From an uncultured Clostridia bacterium (GTDB lineage Bacteria; Bacillota; Clostridia; Oscillospirales; Ruminococcaceae), in contig CANRZX010000005.1 of the NCBI GenBank assembly GCA_947644575.1, forward strand, positions 1 to 32,806: a DNA stretch of 32,806 bases, read 5' to 3'. This document shows, one piece after another, positions 9,844 to 19,634 of this stretch. Under the pieces are notes generated by a model that saw only the letters and a list, made by a program, of their open reading frames with translations, was not told the origin of the DNA and ran no database searches. The position numbers and the translations under genes are program-made. The first letter of the stretch is position 1. Every line of letters starts with the position of its first letter.

Positions 9844-12474
9844 TTATTCGCCGTAGTACGCCTTCGTGTACAGCTCCTTGATCTCGGACACCAGCGGGTA
9901 CACCGGGTTCGCGGTGGTGCACTGGTCCTCGAACGCGCGGTAGGACAGCTCCTCCACGCGGCTCATGAACTCGGCCTCGTTCACGCCGCAGTCCTTGATG
10001 GAGAGCGGGCGCTCGGTGGCGGCCATCAGCCTGCGGACGGCCGCGATCAGCGCGTCCACGGCCTCGGGCACGGGCGTGTCCTGATTGCACAGGCCGATGC
10101 GGCGGGCGATCTTCGCGTAACGCTCGTCGGCCACATATTCCTTATACTTCGGGAAGGACGCGAACTTTGTGGGTCTCGTGGCGTTGTATTGGATGACATA
10201 CGGCAGCAGAATCGCGTTCGCGCGGCCGTGGGGGATGTGGCACTCCGCGCCCAGCTTATGCGCCATCGAGTGGTTCAGCCCGAGGAACGCGTTCGTGAAC
10301 GCCATGCCCGCGATGCACGACGCGTTGTGCATCTTTTCGCGCGCGAGCGTGTCGCCGTGGTACGATTTTTCCAAATACTCAAACACCATTTCGATGGCCT
10401 GCATCGCGAGGCCGTCGGTGTAGTCGCTGGCCATGACGGAGACATACGCCTCGATGGCGTGCGTCAGCACGTCGAGGCCCGTGTCGGCCACGATGCTCTT
10501 GGGCATCGACGCGGTGAACTGCGGGTCGATGATCGCGACGTCGGGCGTCAGGCTGTAGTCGGCCAGCGGGTACTTGATGTTGCCGTTCTGCTTATCCGTG
10601 ATGACGGAGAAGCTCGTCACCTCGCTGCCCGTGCCGGACGTGGTCGGGATGGCCACCAGCTGCGCCTTGTGGCCGAGGCGCGGGAACTTGAACGCGCGCT
10701 TGCGGATGTCGAGGAAGCGCTGGCGCAGGCCGTCGAAGCTGGTGTCCGGATGCTCGTAGAACAGCCACATGCCCTTGGCCGCGTCGATGGCGCTGCCACC
10801 GCCGATGGCGATGATGACGTCCGGCTGGAAGGTTTTCATCGCCTCGACGCCGCGCATGATGCACTCGACGGACGGGTCGCTCTCGACGTCGGAATAAATC
10901 TCGCTGTGGCAGTACGTCTCGCGCTTGCGCAGGTAGTACAGCACCTTATCCACGTTGCCCAGCTTCACCATCATCGGGTCGGTGACGATGAACGCGCGGG
11001 AGATGCCCTCCATCTTTTCCAGATACTGAATGGAATCCTCCTCAAAGTAAATGCGGCGCGGCACCTTGAACCACTGCATGTTGACCCTCCTCTTGGCGAT
11101 GCGCTTCTTGTTGATGAGGTTCACGGTCGTGACATTCTGCGACACGCTGTTCTTGCCGTAGGAGCCGCAGCCCAGCGTCAGCGAGGGCGTGTTGGTGTTG
11201 TAGATGTCGCCGATCGCGCCCTGCGAGGACGGGCTGTTCACGATGATGCGGCCCACGCGCATGGCGACGCCGTAATCGTCGGCGATCTTCATGTCGCCCG
11301 TATGGATGACGGCCGAGTGGCCCAGGCCCCCCAGCTCCAGCATGCGGTTCGCGCAGTCGAAGCCCTGCTGCAGGCTGTCCACTACAAAGTAGGCCAGCAC
11401 CGGGGAAAGCTTCTCCTTGGCCAGCGGGTGCTCGGCGTCCGGGGAATCCATCGGCGCGATTAAAATCTTCGTCTTTTCCGGCACCTTCAGACCGGCCTGC
11501 TCGGCGATCCAGTTCGCGGATTTGCCCACCAGCGGGCCGTAGACGCCCTTGGCCGGGTCTGGGAACATGAATTTCGTCAGCGTCTCGGTCTCCTCTGCGC
11601 TGAGGAAATAGCAGTTGTTTTCCTTCATATAGCGCTCGAATTCCGCCGCAATCTCGCGGTCGACGATCACGGCCTGCTCGGACGCGCAGATCATGCCGTT
11701 GTCGAACGTCTTGGACATCATCAGGTCGGTGCACGCGCGGTGCAGGTCGGCCGATTTCTCGATATAGCACGGCACGTTGCCCGGGCCCACGCCCAAAGCG
11801 GGCTTGCCGCAGCTGTACGCCGCCTTCACCATGCCGGGGCCGCCCGTCGCGAGGATCGTGGCCACGCCCGGATGGTTCATCAACAGGCCCGTCGCCTCGA
11901 TGGACGGCGTGTCGATCCACTGGATGCAGTCTTTCGGCGCGCCGGCCTTGACGGCGGCCTCGTAGACGATGCGCGCGGCCTCGGCCGAGCACTTCTGCGC
12001 GGACGGATGGAAGCCGAAGATGATGGGGTTGCGCGTCTTGACGGCGATCAGGCTCTTGAACAGCGTGGTGGAGGTGGGGTTCGTCGTCGGGGTAACGCCC
12101 GCGATGACGCCCACGGGCTCGGCCACCTCGACATAGCCCTCCATCTCGTTCTCGTCCAGCACGCCGACGGTCTTTTCCTTCTTGATGTCGTGCCAGATAT
12201 ATTCGGTGGCGAACATATTCTTGATGACCTTGTCCTCATACACGCCGCGGCCCGTCTCCTCCACGGCCATGCGTGCCAATTCCTGGTGCTTGTCAAGGCC
12301 GGCCAGCGCCATCTCGTGCACAATGTGGTCGATCTGCTCCTGATCGAGCTCGAGGAACGCGGCCAGCGCGGCCTGCGCCCGCTCCACCAGCGTGTCGATC
12401 ATTTTCGCGACGGGGCTTTCCACCGTTTCAATCTCGGCGGCCGGGGCCTTGGCGGCCTGCTTTTTCTCTGCCAT
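9844..12474 (-). CDS. adhE: Bifunctional acetaldehyde-CoA/alcohol dehydrogenase
   Basis: 876 aa; ALDH part (TPTTNPTSTTLFKSL, ICASEQAVIVD) fused to iron-ADH part (IAIGGGSAIDAAKGMW, GLNHSMAHKLGAECHIPHG). Confidence 0.97.
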   Translation of the reverse strand: MAEKKQAAKAPAAEIETVESPVAKMIDTLVERAQAALAAFLELDQEQIDHIVHEMALAGLDKHQELARMAVEETGRGVYEDKVIKNMFATEYIWHDIKKEKTVGVLDENEMEGYVEVAEPVGVIAGVTPTTNPTSTTLFKSLIAVKTRNPIIFGFHPSAQKCSAEAARIVYEAAVKAGAPKDCIQWIDTPSIEATGLLMNHPGVATILATGGPGMVKAAYSCGKPALGVGPGNVPCYIEKSADLHRACTDLMMSKTFDNGMICASEQAVIVDREIAAEFERYMKENNCYFLSAEETETLTKFMFPDPAKGVYGPLVGKSANWIAEQAGLKVPEKTKILIAPMDSPDAEHPLAKEKLSPVLAYFVVDSLQQGFDCANRMLELGGLGHSAVIHTGDMKIADDYGVAMRVGRIIVNSPSSQGAIGDIYNTNTPSLTLGCGSYGKNSVSQNVTTVNLINKKRIAKRRVNMQWFKVPRRIYFEEDSIQYLEKMEGISRAFIVTDPMMVKLGNVDKVLYYLRKRETYCHSEIYSDVESDPSVECIMRGVEAMKTFQPDVIIAIGGGSAIDAAKGMWLFYEHPDTSFDGLRQRFLDIRKRAFKFPRLGHKAQLVAIPTTSGTGSEVTSFSVITDKQNGNIKYPLADYSLTPDVAIIDPQFTASMPKSIVADTGLDVLTHAIEAYVSVMASDYTDGLAMQAIEMVFEYLEKSYHGDTLAREKMHNASCIAGMAFTNAFLGLNHSMAHKLGAECHIPHGRANAILLPYVIQYNATRPTKFASFPKYKEYVADERYAKIARRIGLCNQDTPVPEAVDALIAAVRRLMAATERPLSIKDCGVNEAEFMSRVEELSYRAFEDQCTTANPVYPLVSEIKELYTKAYYGE

Positions 12475-12533
12475 ACGGATAACCTCCTATAGAATGAATG
12501 GGCTTTTGGTTAGGATGCTCCTTCGATACTTTT

Positions 12534-12562
12534 ATCATACCAGATTGTTAAAAGATTATCAA
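12534..12562 (-). promoter_or_regulatory. adhE promoter: -35 TTGATA, 17-nt spacer, -10 TATGAT
   Basis: On the minus strand TTGATA-atcttttaacaatctgg-TATGAT upstream of adhE. Confidence 0.75.
12545..12562. promoter_or_regulatory. Putative Rex (redox-sensing repressor) operator
   Basis: TTGTTAA-AAGA-TTATCAA; one mismatch to TTGTTAANNNNTTAACAA; overlaps the adhE -35 box. Confidence 0.75.
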
Positions 12563-12705
12563 TATTTAAGACGACGAATGTGCTATACTTATTCATTTGT
12601 TTTTGTGCATTTTGTCTAAACCAAACCTCCATGAGAAATACCTCGCCGCGCTTTCCCGTGGAGTAAGCATTAAATAAATCGCCGCGCCGTTTGAGCGCTT
12701 TCGGC

Positions 12706-12734
12706 TTGGAGGATAGAAAGCAATTTTGTACAAT
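12706..12734 (+). promoter_or_regulatory. Candidate promoter for cupin gene: TTGGAG-17-TACAAT
   Basis: Spacing and hexamer match upstream of the 12810 start. Confidence 0.45.
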
Positions 12735-12809
12735 ACCGCCGCCCTTTTTTGCGGTAGCATAAAGCGGGGGCCAAGGAGCGCCCCAAGCAACAGAAAGGAG
12801 CAAAATGAT

Positions 12810-13205
12810 ATGGAGTATCAAAAGCTGTTTGAAGCATTCGACACAAAGGGGCGGCTGCGCCTGCCGGACACAGAGGTTTCCTTCGGCGCGCTCGCGTGGA
12901 ACGAGCACCCGGCCTTTAAGGGCGTGGCGCTTAAGCATCTCGTGACGGCCAAGGACACCGGCGGGCAGTTCAGCTGTCATCTTGTGCGCGTCGCGCCCGG
13001 CAAGGCCATCGGCGAACATGTCCACAAGGCACAGACAGAGACGCACGAGGTCATCGCCGGCGGCGGCGTGTGTGTGAACGGCGGTGTCCGGCTCGCCTAT
13101 GAGCCGGGCGTCATTTCCATCCTGCCGATGGGGTCGCCCCATTCCGTCACGGCAGGGCCGGACGGCCTTTATTTGTTCGCGAAGTTCATTCCGGCGCTCA
13201 CGTAA
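12810..13205 (+). CDS. Cupin domain-containing protein
   Basis: ATG with SD AGAAAGGAG; GKAIGEHVHKAQTETHEVIAGGGVC ... ILPMGSPHSV cupin motifs. Confidence 0.85.
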   Translation: MEYQKLFEAFDTKGRLRLPDTEVSFGALAWNEHPAFKGVALKHLVTAKDTGGQFSCHLVRVAPGKAIGEHVHKAQTETHEVIAGGGVCVNGGVRLAYEPGVISILPMGSPHSVTAGPDGLYLFAKFIPALT

Positions 13206-13265
13206 TGCGCGCCGCCTGTCCGGTAAAACGCTGAGACATTCACTGGAGGAAGCATGCCGAGGGAC

Positions 13266-13297
13266 AAAAAAGACGCAGCCGATGCCGCGTCTTTTTT
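13266..13297. terminator. Bidirectional intrinsic terminator between cupin gene and rplA
   Basis: AAAAAAGACGC ... GCGTCTTTTTT 11-bp stem flanked by A/T runs. Confidence 0.8.
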
Positions 13298-13321
13298 AAT
13301 CAATATTTTTCAGGCCGCCGA

Positions 13322-14017
13322 TCAGCCGCCAAAACGAGCGCTGTTCAATTTGATGCCCGGGCCCATTGTGGAGGCCACCGTGGCGCTGCGGATATACTGT
13401 CCCTTGGCCGCGGCGGGCTTCGCCTTGACAATCGCCTCCATAACAACCGTCAGGTTCTGCTCTAACTTCTCGGCGCCGAAGGACGCCTTGCCGATGGGCA
13501 CATGGATGATGTTCGCCTTGTCCAAACGGTACTCAATCTTACCGGCCTTGGCCTCGCTGACGGCGCGGCCGAGGTCGGGCGTGACCGTGCCGGCCTTGGG
13601 GTTCGGCATCAGGCCACGCGGGCCAAGAATTTTACCGAGACGGCCCACCTGGCCCATCATGTCGGGCGTGGTGACGAGCACGTCAAAATCGATGAAGCCC
13701 TCGTTCTGGATCTTCGCGATCAGGTCGGCGTCACCGACCATCATCGCGCCCGCCTCCTCGGCGGCCTTGGCGGCGTCGCCCTTGGCGATGGCGATCACGC
13801 GCACGTCCTTGCCGGTGCCGTTGGGCAGCACGACCGCGCCGCGCACCTGCTGATCGGCATGGCGGCTGTCGACGCCCAGGCGCACATGCAGCTCAACCGT
13901 CTCGTCAAACTTTGCTCGGGCCGTCTGGCAGCACAGCGTCAGCGCCTCTTCTGTATCGTACAGCTTGGTACGGTCGACAAGCTTTTTGCTGTCGACATAA
14001 TGTTTCCCGTGATTCAT
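13322..14017 (-). CDS. rplA: 50S ribosomal protein L1
   Basis: 231 aa; [49 protein letters not shown]. Confidence 0.97.
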   Translation of the reverse strand: MNHGKHYVDSKKLVDRTKLYDTEEALTLCCQTARAKFDETVELHVRLGVDSRHADQQVRGAVVLPNGTGKDVRVIAIAKGDAAKAAEEAGAMMVGDADLIAKIQNEGFIDFDVLVTTPDMMGQVGRLGKILGPRGLMPNPKAGTVTPDLGRAVSEAKAGKIEYRLDKANIIHVPIGKASFGAEKLEQNLTVVMEAIVKAKPAAAKGQYIRSATVASTMGPGIKLNSARFGG

Positions 14018-14080
14018 ACTATCCTCCTGTGGTAATACGGAATGATCCTCCCACTTCGGGCAGGGTTGTTATGCGGATAA

Positions 14081-14506
14081 TCAGTCTGCGACGGTGACGC
14101 CCATGCTGCGGCAGGTACCGGCGATCATGCTGACGGCCGATTCCAAATTCGCGGCGTTCAGGTCGGGCATCTTCGTGGCGGCAATCTCCTCCAGCTGCTT
14201 CTTGGTGATGGACGCGACCTTCGTCTTGTTCGGCACGCCCGAGCCGCTCTCGATGCCGACTGCCTTCTTGATGAGCACAGCCGCCGGAGGGGTCTTTGTG
14301 ATGAAGCTGAAGGATCGGTCCGCATAGACCGTAATCACGACAGGGATCAAATAACCAATGTCCTTTTGGGTACGCTCATTGAATTCCTTCGTGAACGCCA
14401 TGATGTTCACGCCGTGCTGGCCGAGCGCCGGGCCGACGGGGGGCGCCGGAGTCGCTTTGCCGGCCGGGATTTGCAGCTTGATATACCCCGTTACTTTCTG
14501 AGCCAT
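14081..14506 (-). CDS. rplK: 50S ribosomal protein L11
   Basis: [43 protein letters not shown]; start trimmed from ORF 14081..14593. Confidence 0.97.
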   Translation of the reverse strand: MAQKVTGYIKLQIPAGKATPAPPVGPALGQHGVNIMAFTKEFNERTQKDIGYLIPVVITVYADRSFSFITKTPPAAVLIKKAVGIESGSGVPNKTKVASITKKQLEEIAATKMPDLNAANLESAVSMIAGTCRSMGVTVAD

Positions 14507-14722
14507 TTTTGTGCACCTCCAAAAATTGTGGTTCGTTGCGGGCGGCGGCCGGATGCCGGCGCCCTCCCACGAGCACGGGAAACGCGCCCGCACTCTGCAA
14601 AGCGCTTTGGCGGGAAAGCACCCGCAAAAAACGCCTTTTATAAGAATCGCGCGCCGCAGGGGCGAAAACGCGTCTCTTATCGGGAACCGATTGGCCCGGA
14701 GCGGTTTCCGGGCGGGAAAGGA

Positions 14723-14738
14723 ACGCCCCGAAGGGCGT
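14723..14738 (-). terminator. Small hairpin between nusG and rplK (attenuator/terminator-like)
   Basis: ACGCCC-CGAA-GGGCGT directly after the nusG stop. Confidence 0.35.
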
Positions 14739-14739
14739 C

Positions 14740-15270
14740 TTACAAGGGCTTTACCTGGGCGAAATCCAGCTCCGCCGGCGTCTCGCGGCCAAACATGGAA
14801 ACCTTCACGCTGACCTTGCGCGCGTCGGTGTCGATGCCCTCGACGATGCCAATGAAGCCCTCGAGCGGGCCGCCGATGATCTGGACGTTGTCGCCCACGG
14901 CGTAGTCGAGCGTTACCTCGTGTACGTCCACGCCAAGCTTATCCACCTCTTCGTTCGTCAGGGGGATGGGCTTTGACGACGGGCCGACAAAGCCCGTGAC
15001 GCCGCGCGTGTTGCGCACAATATACCAGCTGTCGTCCGTCATGACCATTTTGACGAGCACGTAGCCGGGGAACAGCTTGCGTTCCACCTCGCGCTCCTTG
15101 CCGTCCTTAATGTCGGGCACCAGTTCGACGGGAACCCGCACCTCCTGGATCAGATCCTGCAAGCGGCGGTTCTCGATGATGGTCTCCAAATTCTGAGCGA
15201 CCTTGTTTTCATAGCCGGAATAGGTATGCACCACGTACCAGCGCGCTTCGGTGTCTCTGTCCTGTGCCAT
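14740..15270 (-). CDS. nusG: Transcription termination/antitermination protein NusG
   Basis: [50 protein letters not shown]. Confidence 0.97.
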   Translation of the reverse strand: MAQDRDTEARWYVVHTYSGYENKVAQNLETIIENRRLQDLIQEVRVPVELVPDIKDGKEREVERKLFPGYVLVKMVMTDDSWYIVRNTRGVTGFVGPSSKPIPLTNEEVDKLGVDVHEVTLDYAVGDNVQIIGGPLEGFIGIVEGIDTDARKVSVKVSMFGRETPAELDFAQVKPL

Positions 15271-15368
15271 GCTTCAAAACCCCGCTTTCTTAAGAATTCC
15301 GCCCACAGGCGGCGGGCCGCGCCGAAAGCCGCCGTTTCGCAAGCGGCAGGGCGCTTCGCCCCGGCCTG

Positions 15369-15614
15369 TTACCCGATCCGGAGCAGCAGGTTCAGCCCTA
15401 AGTGGAACACCGCGTCGAGCACCATGATGATCACGGCGGCCACCACAACGACGACCAGCACCACGAGGGTGTTGTTCAGCGTCTGCTTTTTCGACGGCCA
15501 TACGACCTTCTTCATCTCGCTGACGGTGTCGCGGAAGAACTTGCCGATGCGCTCGAAGAAGCTTTTGATTTTGGCGAAAAAGCCCTTGGACTTTTTCTCG
15601 GTCTTATCAGCCAT
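15369..15614 (-). CDS. secE: Preprotein translocase subunit SecE
   Basis: FFRDTVSEMKKVVWPSKKQTLNNTLVVLVVVVVAAVIIMVLD. Confidence 0.93.
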   Translation of the reverse strand: MADKTEKKSKGFFAKIKSFFERIGKFFRDTVSEMKKVVWPSKKQTLNNTLVVLVVVVVAAVIIMVLDAVFHLGLNLLLRIG

Positions 15615-15632
15615 GTTGCTTGTCCGCCTTTC

Positions 15633-15782
15633 TTACTTCGTCTCGCGGTGGACCGTATGCTTTTTGCAGAAGCGGCAGTACTTCTTCATCTCGATCCGGT
15701 CCGGGCTGTTCTTCTTGTTCTTCTTGGTGTTGTAGTTGCGCTGTTTGCACTCCGTGCAGGCAAGAACGATTTTTACACGCAT
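15633..15782 (-). CDS. rpmG: 50S ribosomal protein L33
   Basis: [49 protein letters not shown], 49 aa with CxxC pairs. Confidence 0.96.
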   Translation of the reverse strand: MRVKIVLACTECKQRNYNTKKNKKNSPDRIEMKKYCRFCKKHTVHRETK

Positions 15783-15877
15783 TGTTTCGGCACCTCCATC
15801 CAATAGCCTCCCTCTTGCGGCAGGCGGCGCATCGAAAAATGCGCACAAAAAAATAGACCTGCAAAAGAGGTGTTCTT

Positions 15878-15906
15878 ATCATAGCACACCCCGTGCGCCG
15901 CGTCAA
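15878..15906 (-). promoter_or_regulatory. Promoter of rpmG-secE-nusG-rplK-rplA: TTGACG-17-TATGAT
   Basis: Near-consensus hexamers, 17-nt spacer, upstream of rpmG. Confidence 0.75.
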
Positions 15907-16166
15907 GCAAATCTTTCGCTTTGGGCACAGCGCGGCAAAAACCGCGCGGGGACGTCCAAAGCGCCCGTTTCCCAAGGAGCGGAAAAGGCGCCGACCGACG
16001 TTCCTTCGGTATGAGATAACCCGCGCGGCACGGGCGCCCGACCGGCGGCGGGAAGCGGGCGTGCGGGGCGGGCGTTTATTTCCCGCCATTTTCTTGTGAA
16101 TTTGCGCAAAAGCGGAGCGGCGGTTTCGTCACATCGCCAAAATTGCACCGAAACGTCAAAATTCAC

Positions 16167-16195
16167 TTGATTTTTGGAAAAAAATAGGCTACTAT
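16167..16195 (+). promoter_or_regulatory. Candidate promoter of sugar ABC operon: TTGATT-17-TACTAT
   Basis: 17-nt spacing; directly upstream of the operator-like repeats. Confidence 0.5.
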
Positions 16196-16200
16196 GGCAT

Positions 16201-16238
16201 TGTAAACGTTTCCGGTAACACTTCCGGTAACGTTTGTG
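16201..16238 (+). promoter_or_regulatory. Tandem LacI-type operator-like sites
   Basis: TGTAAACGTTTCCGGTAACACTTCCGGTAACGTTTGTG: two AACGTT-centred imperfect palindromes 24 bp apart and a 12-bp repeat TTCCGGTAAC. Confidence 0.6.
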
Positions 16239-16272
16239 GCCCGAATGAACTGAATTATTAGGAGGAGAAAAA

Positions 16273-17626
16273 ATGAGCAAAAAGTTTTGGGCACTTGCGC
16301 TTTGCGTCGTGATGGCGCTGTCCCTGCTGGCCGGCTGCTCGAGCAGCGGCAGCAGCACACCCATCAGCACCCCGGGGGGGGGGCTCTTCTGTTGCTGATA
16401 ATGGCGGCAGCGAACCCGCCGCGCCCGCCGCGTCCGGCTCAGTCTACTGGCTGAACTTCAAGCCGGAGTCCGATACGGTCCTGCAGGAGATCGCCGAAAT
16501 GTACACAGCGGAAACCGGCGTTCCTGTCAAGGTCGTCACCGCCTCGGCGGGCACTTACAACCAGCAGCTGACCGCCGAGATGGATAAGGCCGCGCCGCCG
16601 ACGCTGTTCGTCATCGGCAATACCGCCGCCGCGCGCGATTGGGCGGATTATGCGCTGGACCTGACCGGCACGCCTATCGAGGCCGAGCTGAACACCGACG
16701 CGTACAATATTTATGATGAGAGCGGCAAGCTTGTCTCCATCGGCTACTGCTACGAGTGCTACGGCATCATTGTGAACCCGACGCTGGTTGAAAAGGCCGG
16801 CCACAAGGTGGAGGATATCAAGGACTTTGAGAGCCTGAAAACGGTTGTGGAGGACATCCACGCCCGTGCCGCCGAGCTGGGCTTTGACGCGTTCACCTCC
16901 TGCGATATGGATTCGTCCAGCAGCTGGCGCTTCACGGGCCACATGGCGAACCTTGAGTACTATTACGAGCAGGAGGGCAAGACGTGGACCGAGTGCCCGC
17001 CCGAGCTCACCGGCAAGTATATGGAAAACTTCAAAAATCTGTACGACCTCGCCATCAACAACAGCCTCACCGCGCCCACCGCGCTGGCCAACGGCGGCCA
17101 TGACGCTTCGGAGGAATTCCGCTCCGGCAAGGCCGCGTTCCAGGTACAGGGCTCCTGGGAATACGAGGGGCTGAAGGAACAGGTTCCGAACGCCGTGATG
17201 ATCCCCTACTACTGCGGCGTGGAAGGCGAAGAGAAGGCCGGCTTGAACTGCGGCACCGAGAACTGCTGGGCCGTCAACGCCAAGGCTTCCGCCGAGGATC
17301 AGCAGGCCACGATGGATTTCATGGTCTGGTGCGTCACCAACCCTGAGGCCTCCCGCAAGCTGGTGGATTCCTTCGGCGTCATGCCCTATAAGAGTGCCGC
17401 GGAGTCCACAAACACCTTCCTTGCGAACGCCAACCAGTATGCCGCTGACGGCTGCTATGTTATGAACTGGGCCACCAACTTCCAGCCGAACGTGGATGAG
17501 TACCGCGCCACGCTCGTGAGCGCGCTGAACGCGTACAACGCCGATCAGTCCGACGCCAACTGGGAGACGGTCAAGACCGCGTTTGTACAGGGCTGGGCCG
17601 TGCAGTACAAGGCGGTAAACGGTTAA
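16273..17626 (+). pseudogene. Sugar ABC transporter substrate-binding lipoprotein, frameshifted in a G10 tract (or sequencing error / phase-variable)
   Basis: MSKKFWALALCVVMALSLLAGCSSSGSSTPISTPGGG then stop at TGA; removing one G restores GGSSVADNGG...SVYWLNFKPESDTVLQEIAEMYTAETG... to 17626. Confidence 0.85.
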
Positions 17627-17660
17627 GGCATTTATAGAAATTCACAGGAATTCTCTGCGC

Positions 17661-17700
17661 GACGGGGCAGGCTATGGTCCGCCCCGTCGTCTTCTTTTCT
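17661..17700 (+). terminator. Intercistronic hairpin with T-rich tail between SBP and permease genes (attenuator-like)
   Basis: GACGGGGC...GCCCCGTC followed by GTCTTCTTTTCT. Confidence 0.55.
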
Positions 17701-17777
17701 CAAATTTTCAAAAAGGCGGAGGGCATTTGCCGAACGTCCCGCCCGCAGACAGGAAACCACAGAGGAGGATGCGCAGC

Positions 17778-18683
17778 TTGAAAAAGAATAAACAGATCGG
17801 CGGCAGTACCATTCACGTCGCCACACGCCGCTGGTGGCCGCTGTTCCTCGGCCCCGTTGTCGCGGCGTTCATCATTGGCTTTGTGTGGCCCTTCTTCCAG
17901 GGCATCTACCTTTCGTTCTGCTCTTTCAAGACGGTCTCGAACGCGACGTTTGTCGGCCTTCAAAACTACATCAAGGCGTTTTCGGACGTCAGCTTCCGGC
18001 ACGCGTTCTGGTACACGGCGCTGTTTGCCGTCACAAGCCTTGTCATCATCAACATCGCCGCTTTCGCGGTGGCCTACGCGCTGACAAAGGGGATCAGAGG
18101 CAGCAATCTGTTCCGCACCGTCTTCTTCATGCCGAACCTGATCGGCGGCATCGTGCTGGGCTATATCTGGTCGATGATTTTCGACGGCATCCTCAGCCGC
18201 TTCAATACCTCGATCATGGTCAACGCGAAGTTCGGGTTCTGGGGTTTGATCATTCTGGTCGCGTGGCAGCAGATCGGCTATATGATGATCATTTACATCG
18301 CGGGCCTGCAGGCTGTGCCGGGAGATATTTTGGAGGCTGCGGACATCGACGGCGCAACGGGCTGGCAGACGCTGTTCCGCGTCATCATCCCGAACGTGAT
18401 GCCCTCGATCACGATCTGTATGTTCCTTTCGCTGACAAACGGCTTCAAGCTCTTTGACCAGAACCTCGCGCTCACGGCGGGCCAGCCTTTCATGATTCAG
18501 CCGGACGGCACGACCGTCAAGCAGACGGAAATGCTTGCGCTGAACATCTATAACACATTCTATACCTCAAGCGTCGCCTCTCAGGGCACCGCACAGGCAA
18601 AGGCCGTGATCTTCTTTATCCTTGTGGCGGGCCTGAGCCTGCTCCAGCTTTCTTTCACACGCAAAAAGGAGGTGCAGCAATAA
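17778..18683 (+). CDS. Carbohydrate ABC transporter permease (MalF/UgpA-type)
   Basis: Multiple TM segments, EAAxxDGAxxWQxFxxIxxP motif (EAADIDGATGWQTLFRVIIPN); TTG start after AGAGGAGG SD, ATG at 17769 possible. Confidence 0.92.
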   Translation: MKKNKQIGGSTIHVATRRWWPLFLGPVVAAFIIGFVWPFFQGIYLSFCSFKTVSNATFVGLQNYIKAFSDVSFRHAFWYTALFAVTSLVIINIAAFAVAYALTKGIRGSNLFRTVFFMPNLIGGIVLGYIWSMIFDGILSRFNTSIMVNAKFGFWGLIILVAWQQIGYMMIIYIAGLQAVPGDILEAADIDGATGWQTLFRVIIPNVMPSITICMFLSLTNGFKLFDQNLALTAGQPFMIQPDGTTVKQTEMLALNIYNTFYTSSVASQGTAQAKAVIFFILVAGLSLLQLSFTRKKEVQQ

Positions 18684-19537
18684 TGAACGGTACGCTTTCC
18701 AAACAGCGCCGCGGCAAAACGATCCTGTCTGTGGTGATGGGCGTCGTTAGCTTCATCTACGTAATGCCGGTGTTCACGGTACTGCTCAACTCCTTCAAGC
18801 TGAACACCTTCGTCAAGACGAATACGTTCGCATTGCCCACCGGCGAGATGTGGGCCGGCTTTTCCAACTTTGCCAAAGGCATGACCTTCGGTAACTATCC
18901 GTTCGTAAAAAGCGTGCTCTACAGCGTGGTTATTACCATTTTGTCCACCGCGCTCATCCTTATCGGCACTACGATGGCCGCGTGGTATATTACGCGCGTC
19001 GATTCCAAATTCTGCCGGGCGCTGTATTACCTGTGCGTCTTTTCGATGGTGGTGCCCTTCCAGATGGTGATGTTTACACTGTCCAAGACAGCGGACAGCC
19101 TGCGGCTGAACACGCCGTTTACAATTCCCATCGTCTATTTGGGCTTCGGCGCGGGGCTGGCGATCTTTATGTTCGTGGGCTTTGTCAAATCGATTCCGCT
19201 CGAGATCGAAGAGGCCGCCGCGATGGACGGCTGCGGGCCGGTGCGCATCTTCTTTAACGTCGTGCTGCCGATGCTGCAGCCGACGATGATCTCCGTGGCG
19301 ATTCTGGAGATCATGTGGGTCTGGAACGACTATCTGCTGCCGGCGCTCGTGCTGGATATCAACGAGTACCGCACCATCCCCATCCACATCCAGTATTTGA
19401 AGGGCAGCTACGGCACGGTCGACCTCGGCGCGACGATGGCGCTGATCTTCATGAGCATCCTTCCCGTCATCGTCTTCTACCTGACATGCCAGAAATATAT
19501 CATTGAAGGCGTTGCGGCCGGCGCCGTAAAGGGATAA
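18683..19537 (+). CDS. Carbohydrate ABC transporter permease (MalG/UgpE-type)
   Basis: EEAAAMDGCGPVRIFFNVVLPMLQP; start overlaps upstream stop (TAATG). Confidence 0.93.
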   Translation: MNGTLSKQRRGKTILSVVMGVVSFIYVMPVFTVLLNSFKLNTFVKTNTFALPTGEMWAGFSNFAKGMTFGNYPFVKSVLYSVVITILSTALILIGTTMAAWYITRVDSKFCRALYYLCVFSMVVPFQMVMFTLSKTADSLRLNTPFTIPIVYLGFGAGLAIFMFVGFVKSIPLEIEEAAAMDGCGPVRIFFNVVLPMLQPTMISVAILEIMWVWNDYLLPALVLDINEYRTIPIHIQYLKGSYGTVDLGATMALIFMSILPVIVFYLTCQKYIIEGVAAGAVKG

Positions 19538-19548
19538 AATAAAGCCAG

Positions 19549-19580
19549 ATGCCGCGCCCGGCAAACGCTGGACGCGGCAT
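19549..19580 (+). other. Intercistronic hairpin downstream of permease gene
   Basis: ATGCCGCG ... CGCGGCAT 8-bp stem. Confidence 0.4.
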
Positions 19581-19634
19581 ACGCGCAAAAGGGCCCCAAT
19601 ACCTTCGCGGGGTCCAACAAGTGAGGAATGCCAT

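Noticed and set aside
9751-12492. Plus-strand ORFs (570 aa, 250 aa) opposite adhE
   Set aside because: Antisense shadows; adhE is clear on the minus strand.
16199-16214. Catabolite-responsive element (cre)
   Set aside because: TGTAAACGTTTCCG has about two mismatches to cre; the tandem arrangement with a local LacI gene makes a specific operator more likely, so not called separately.
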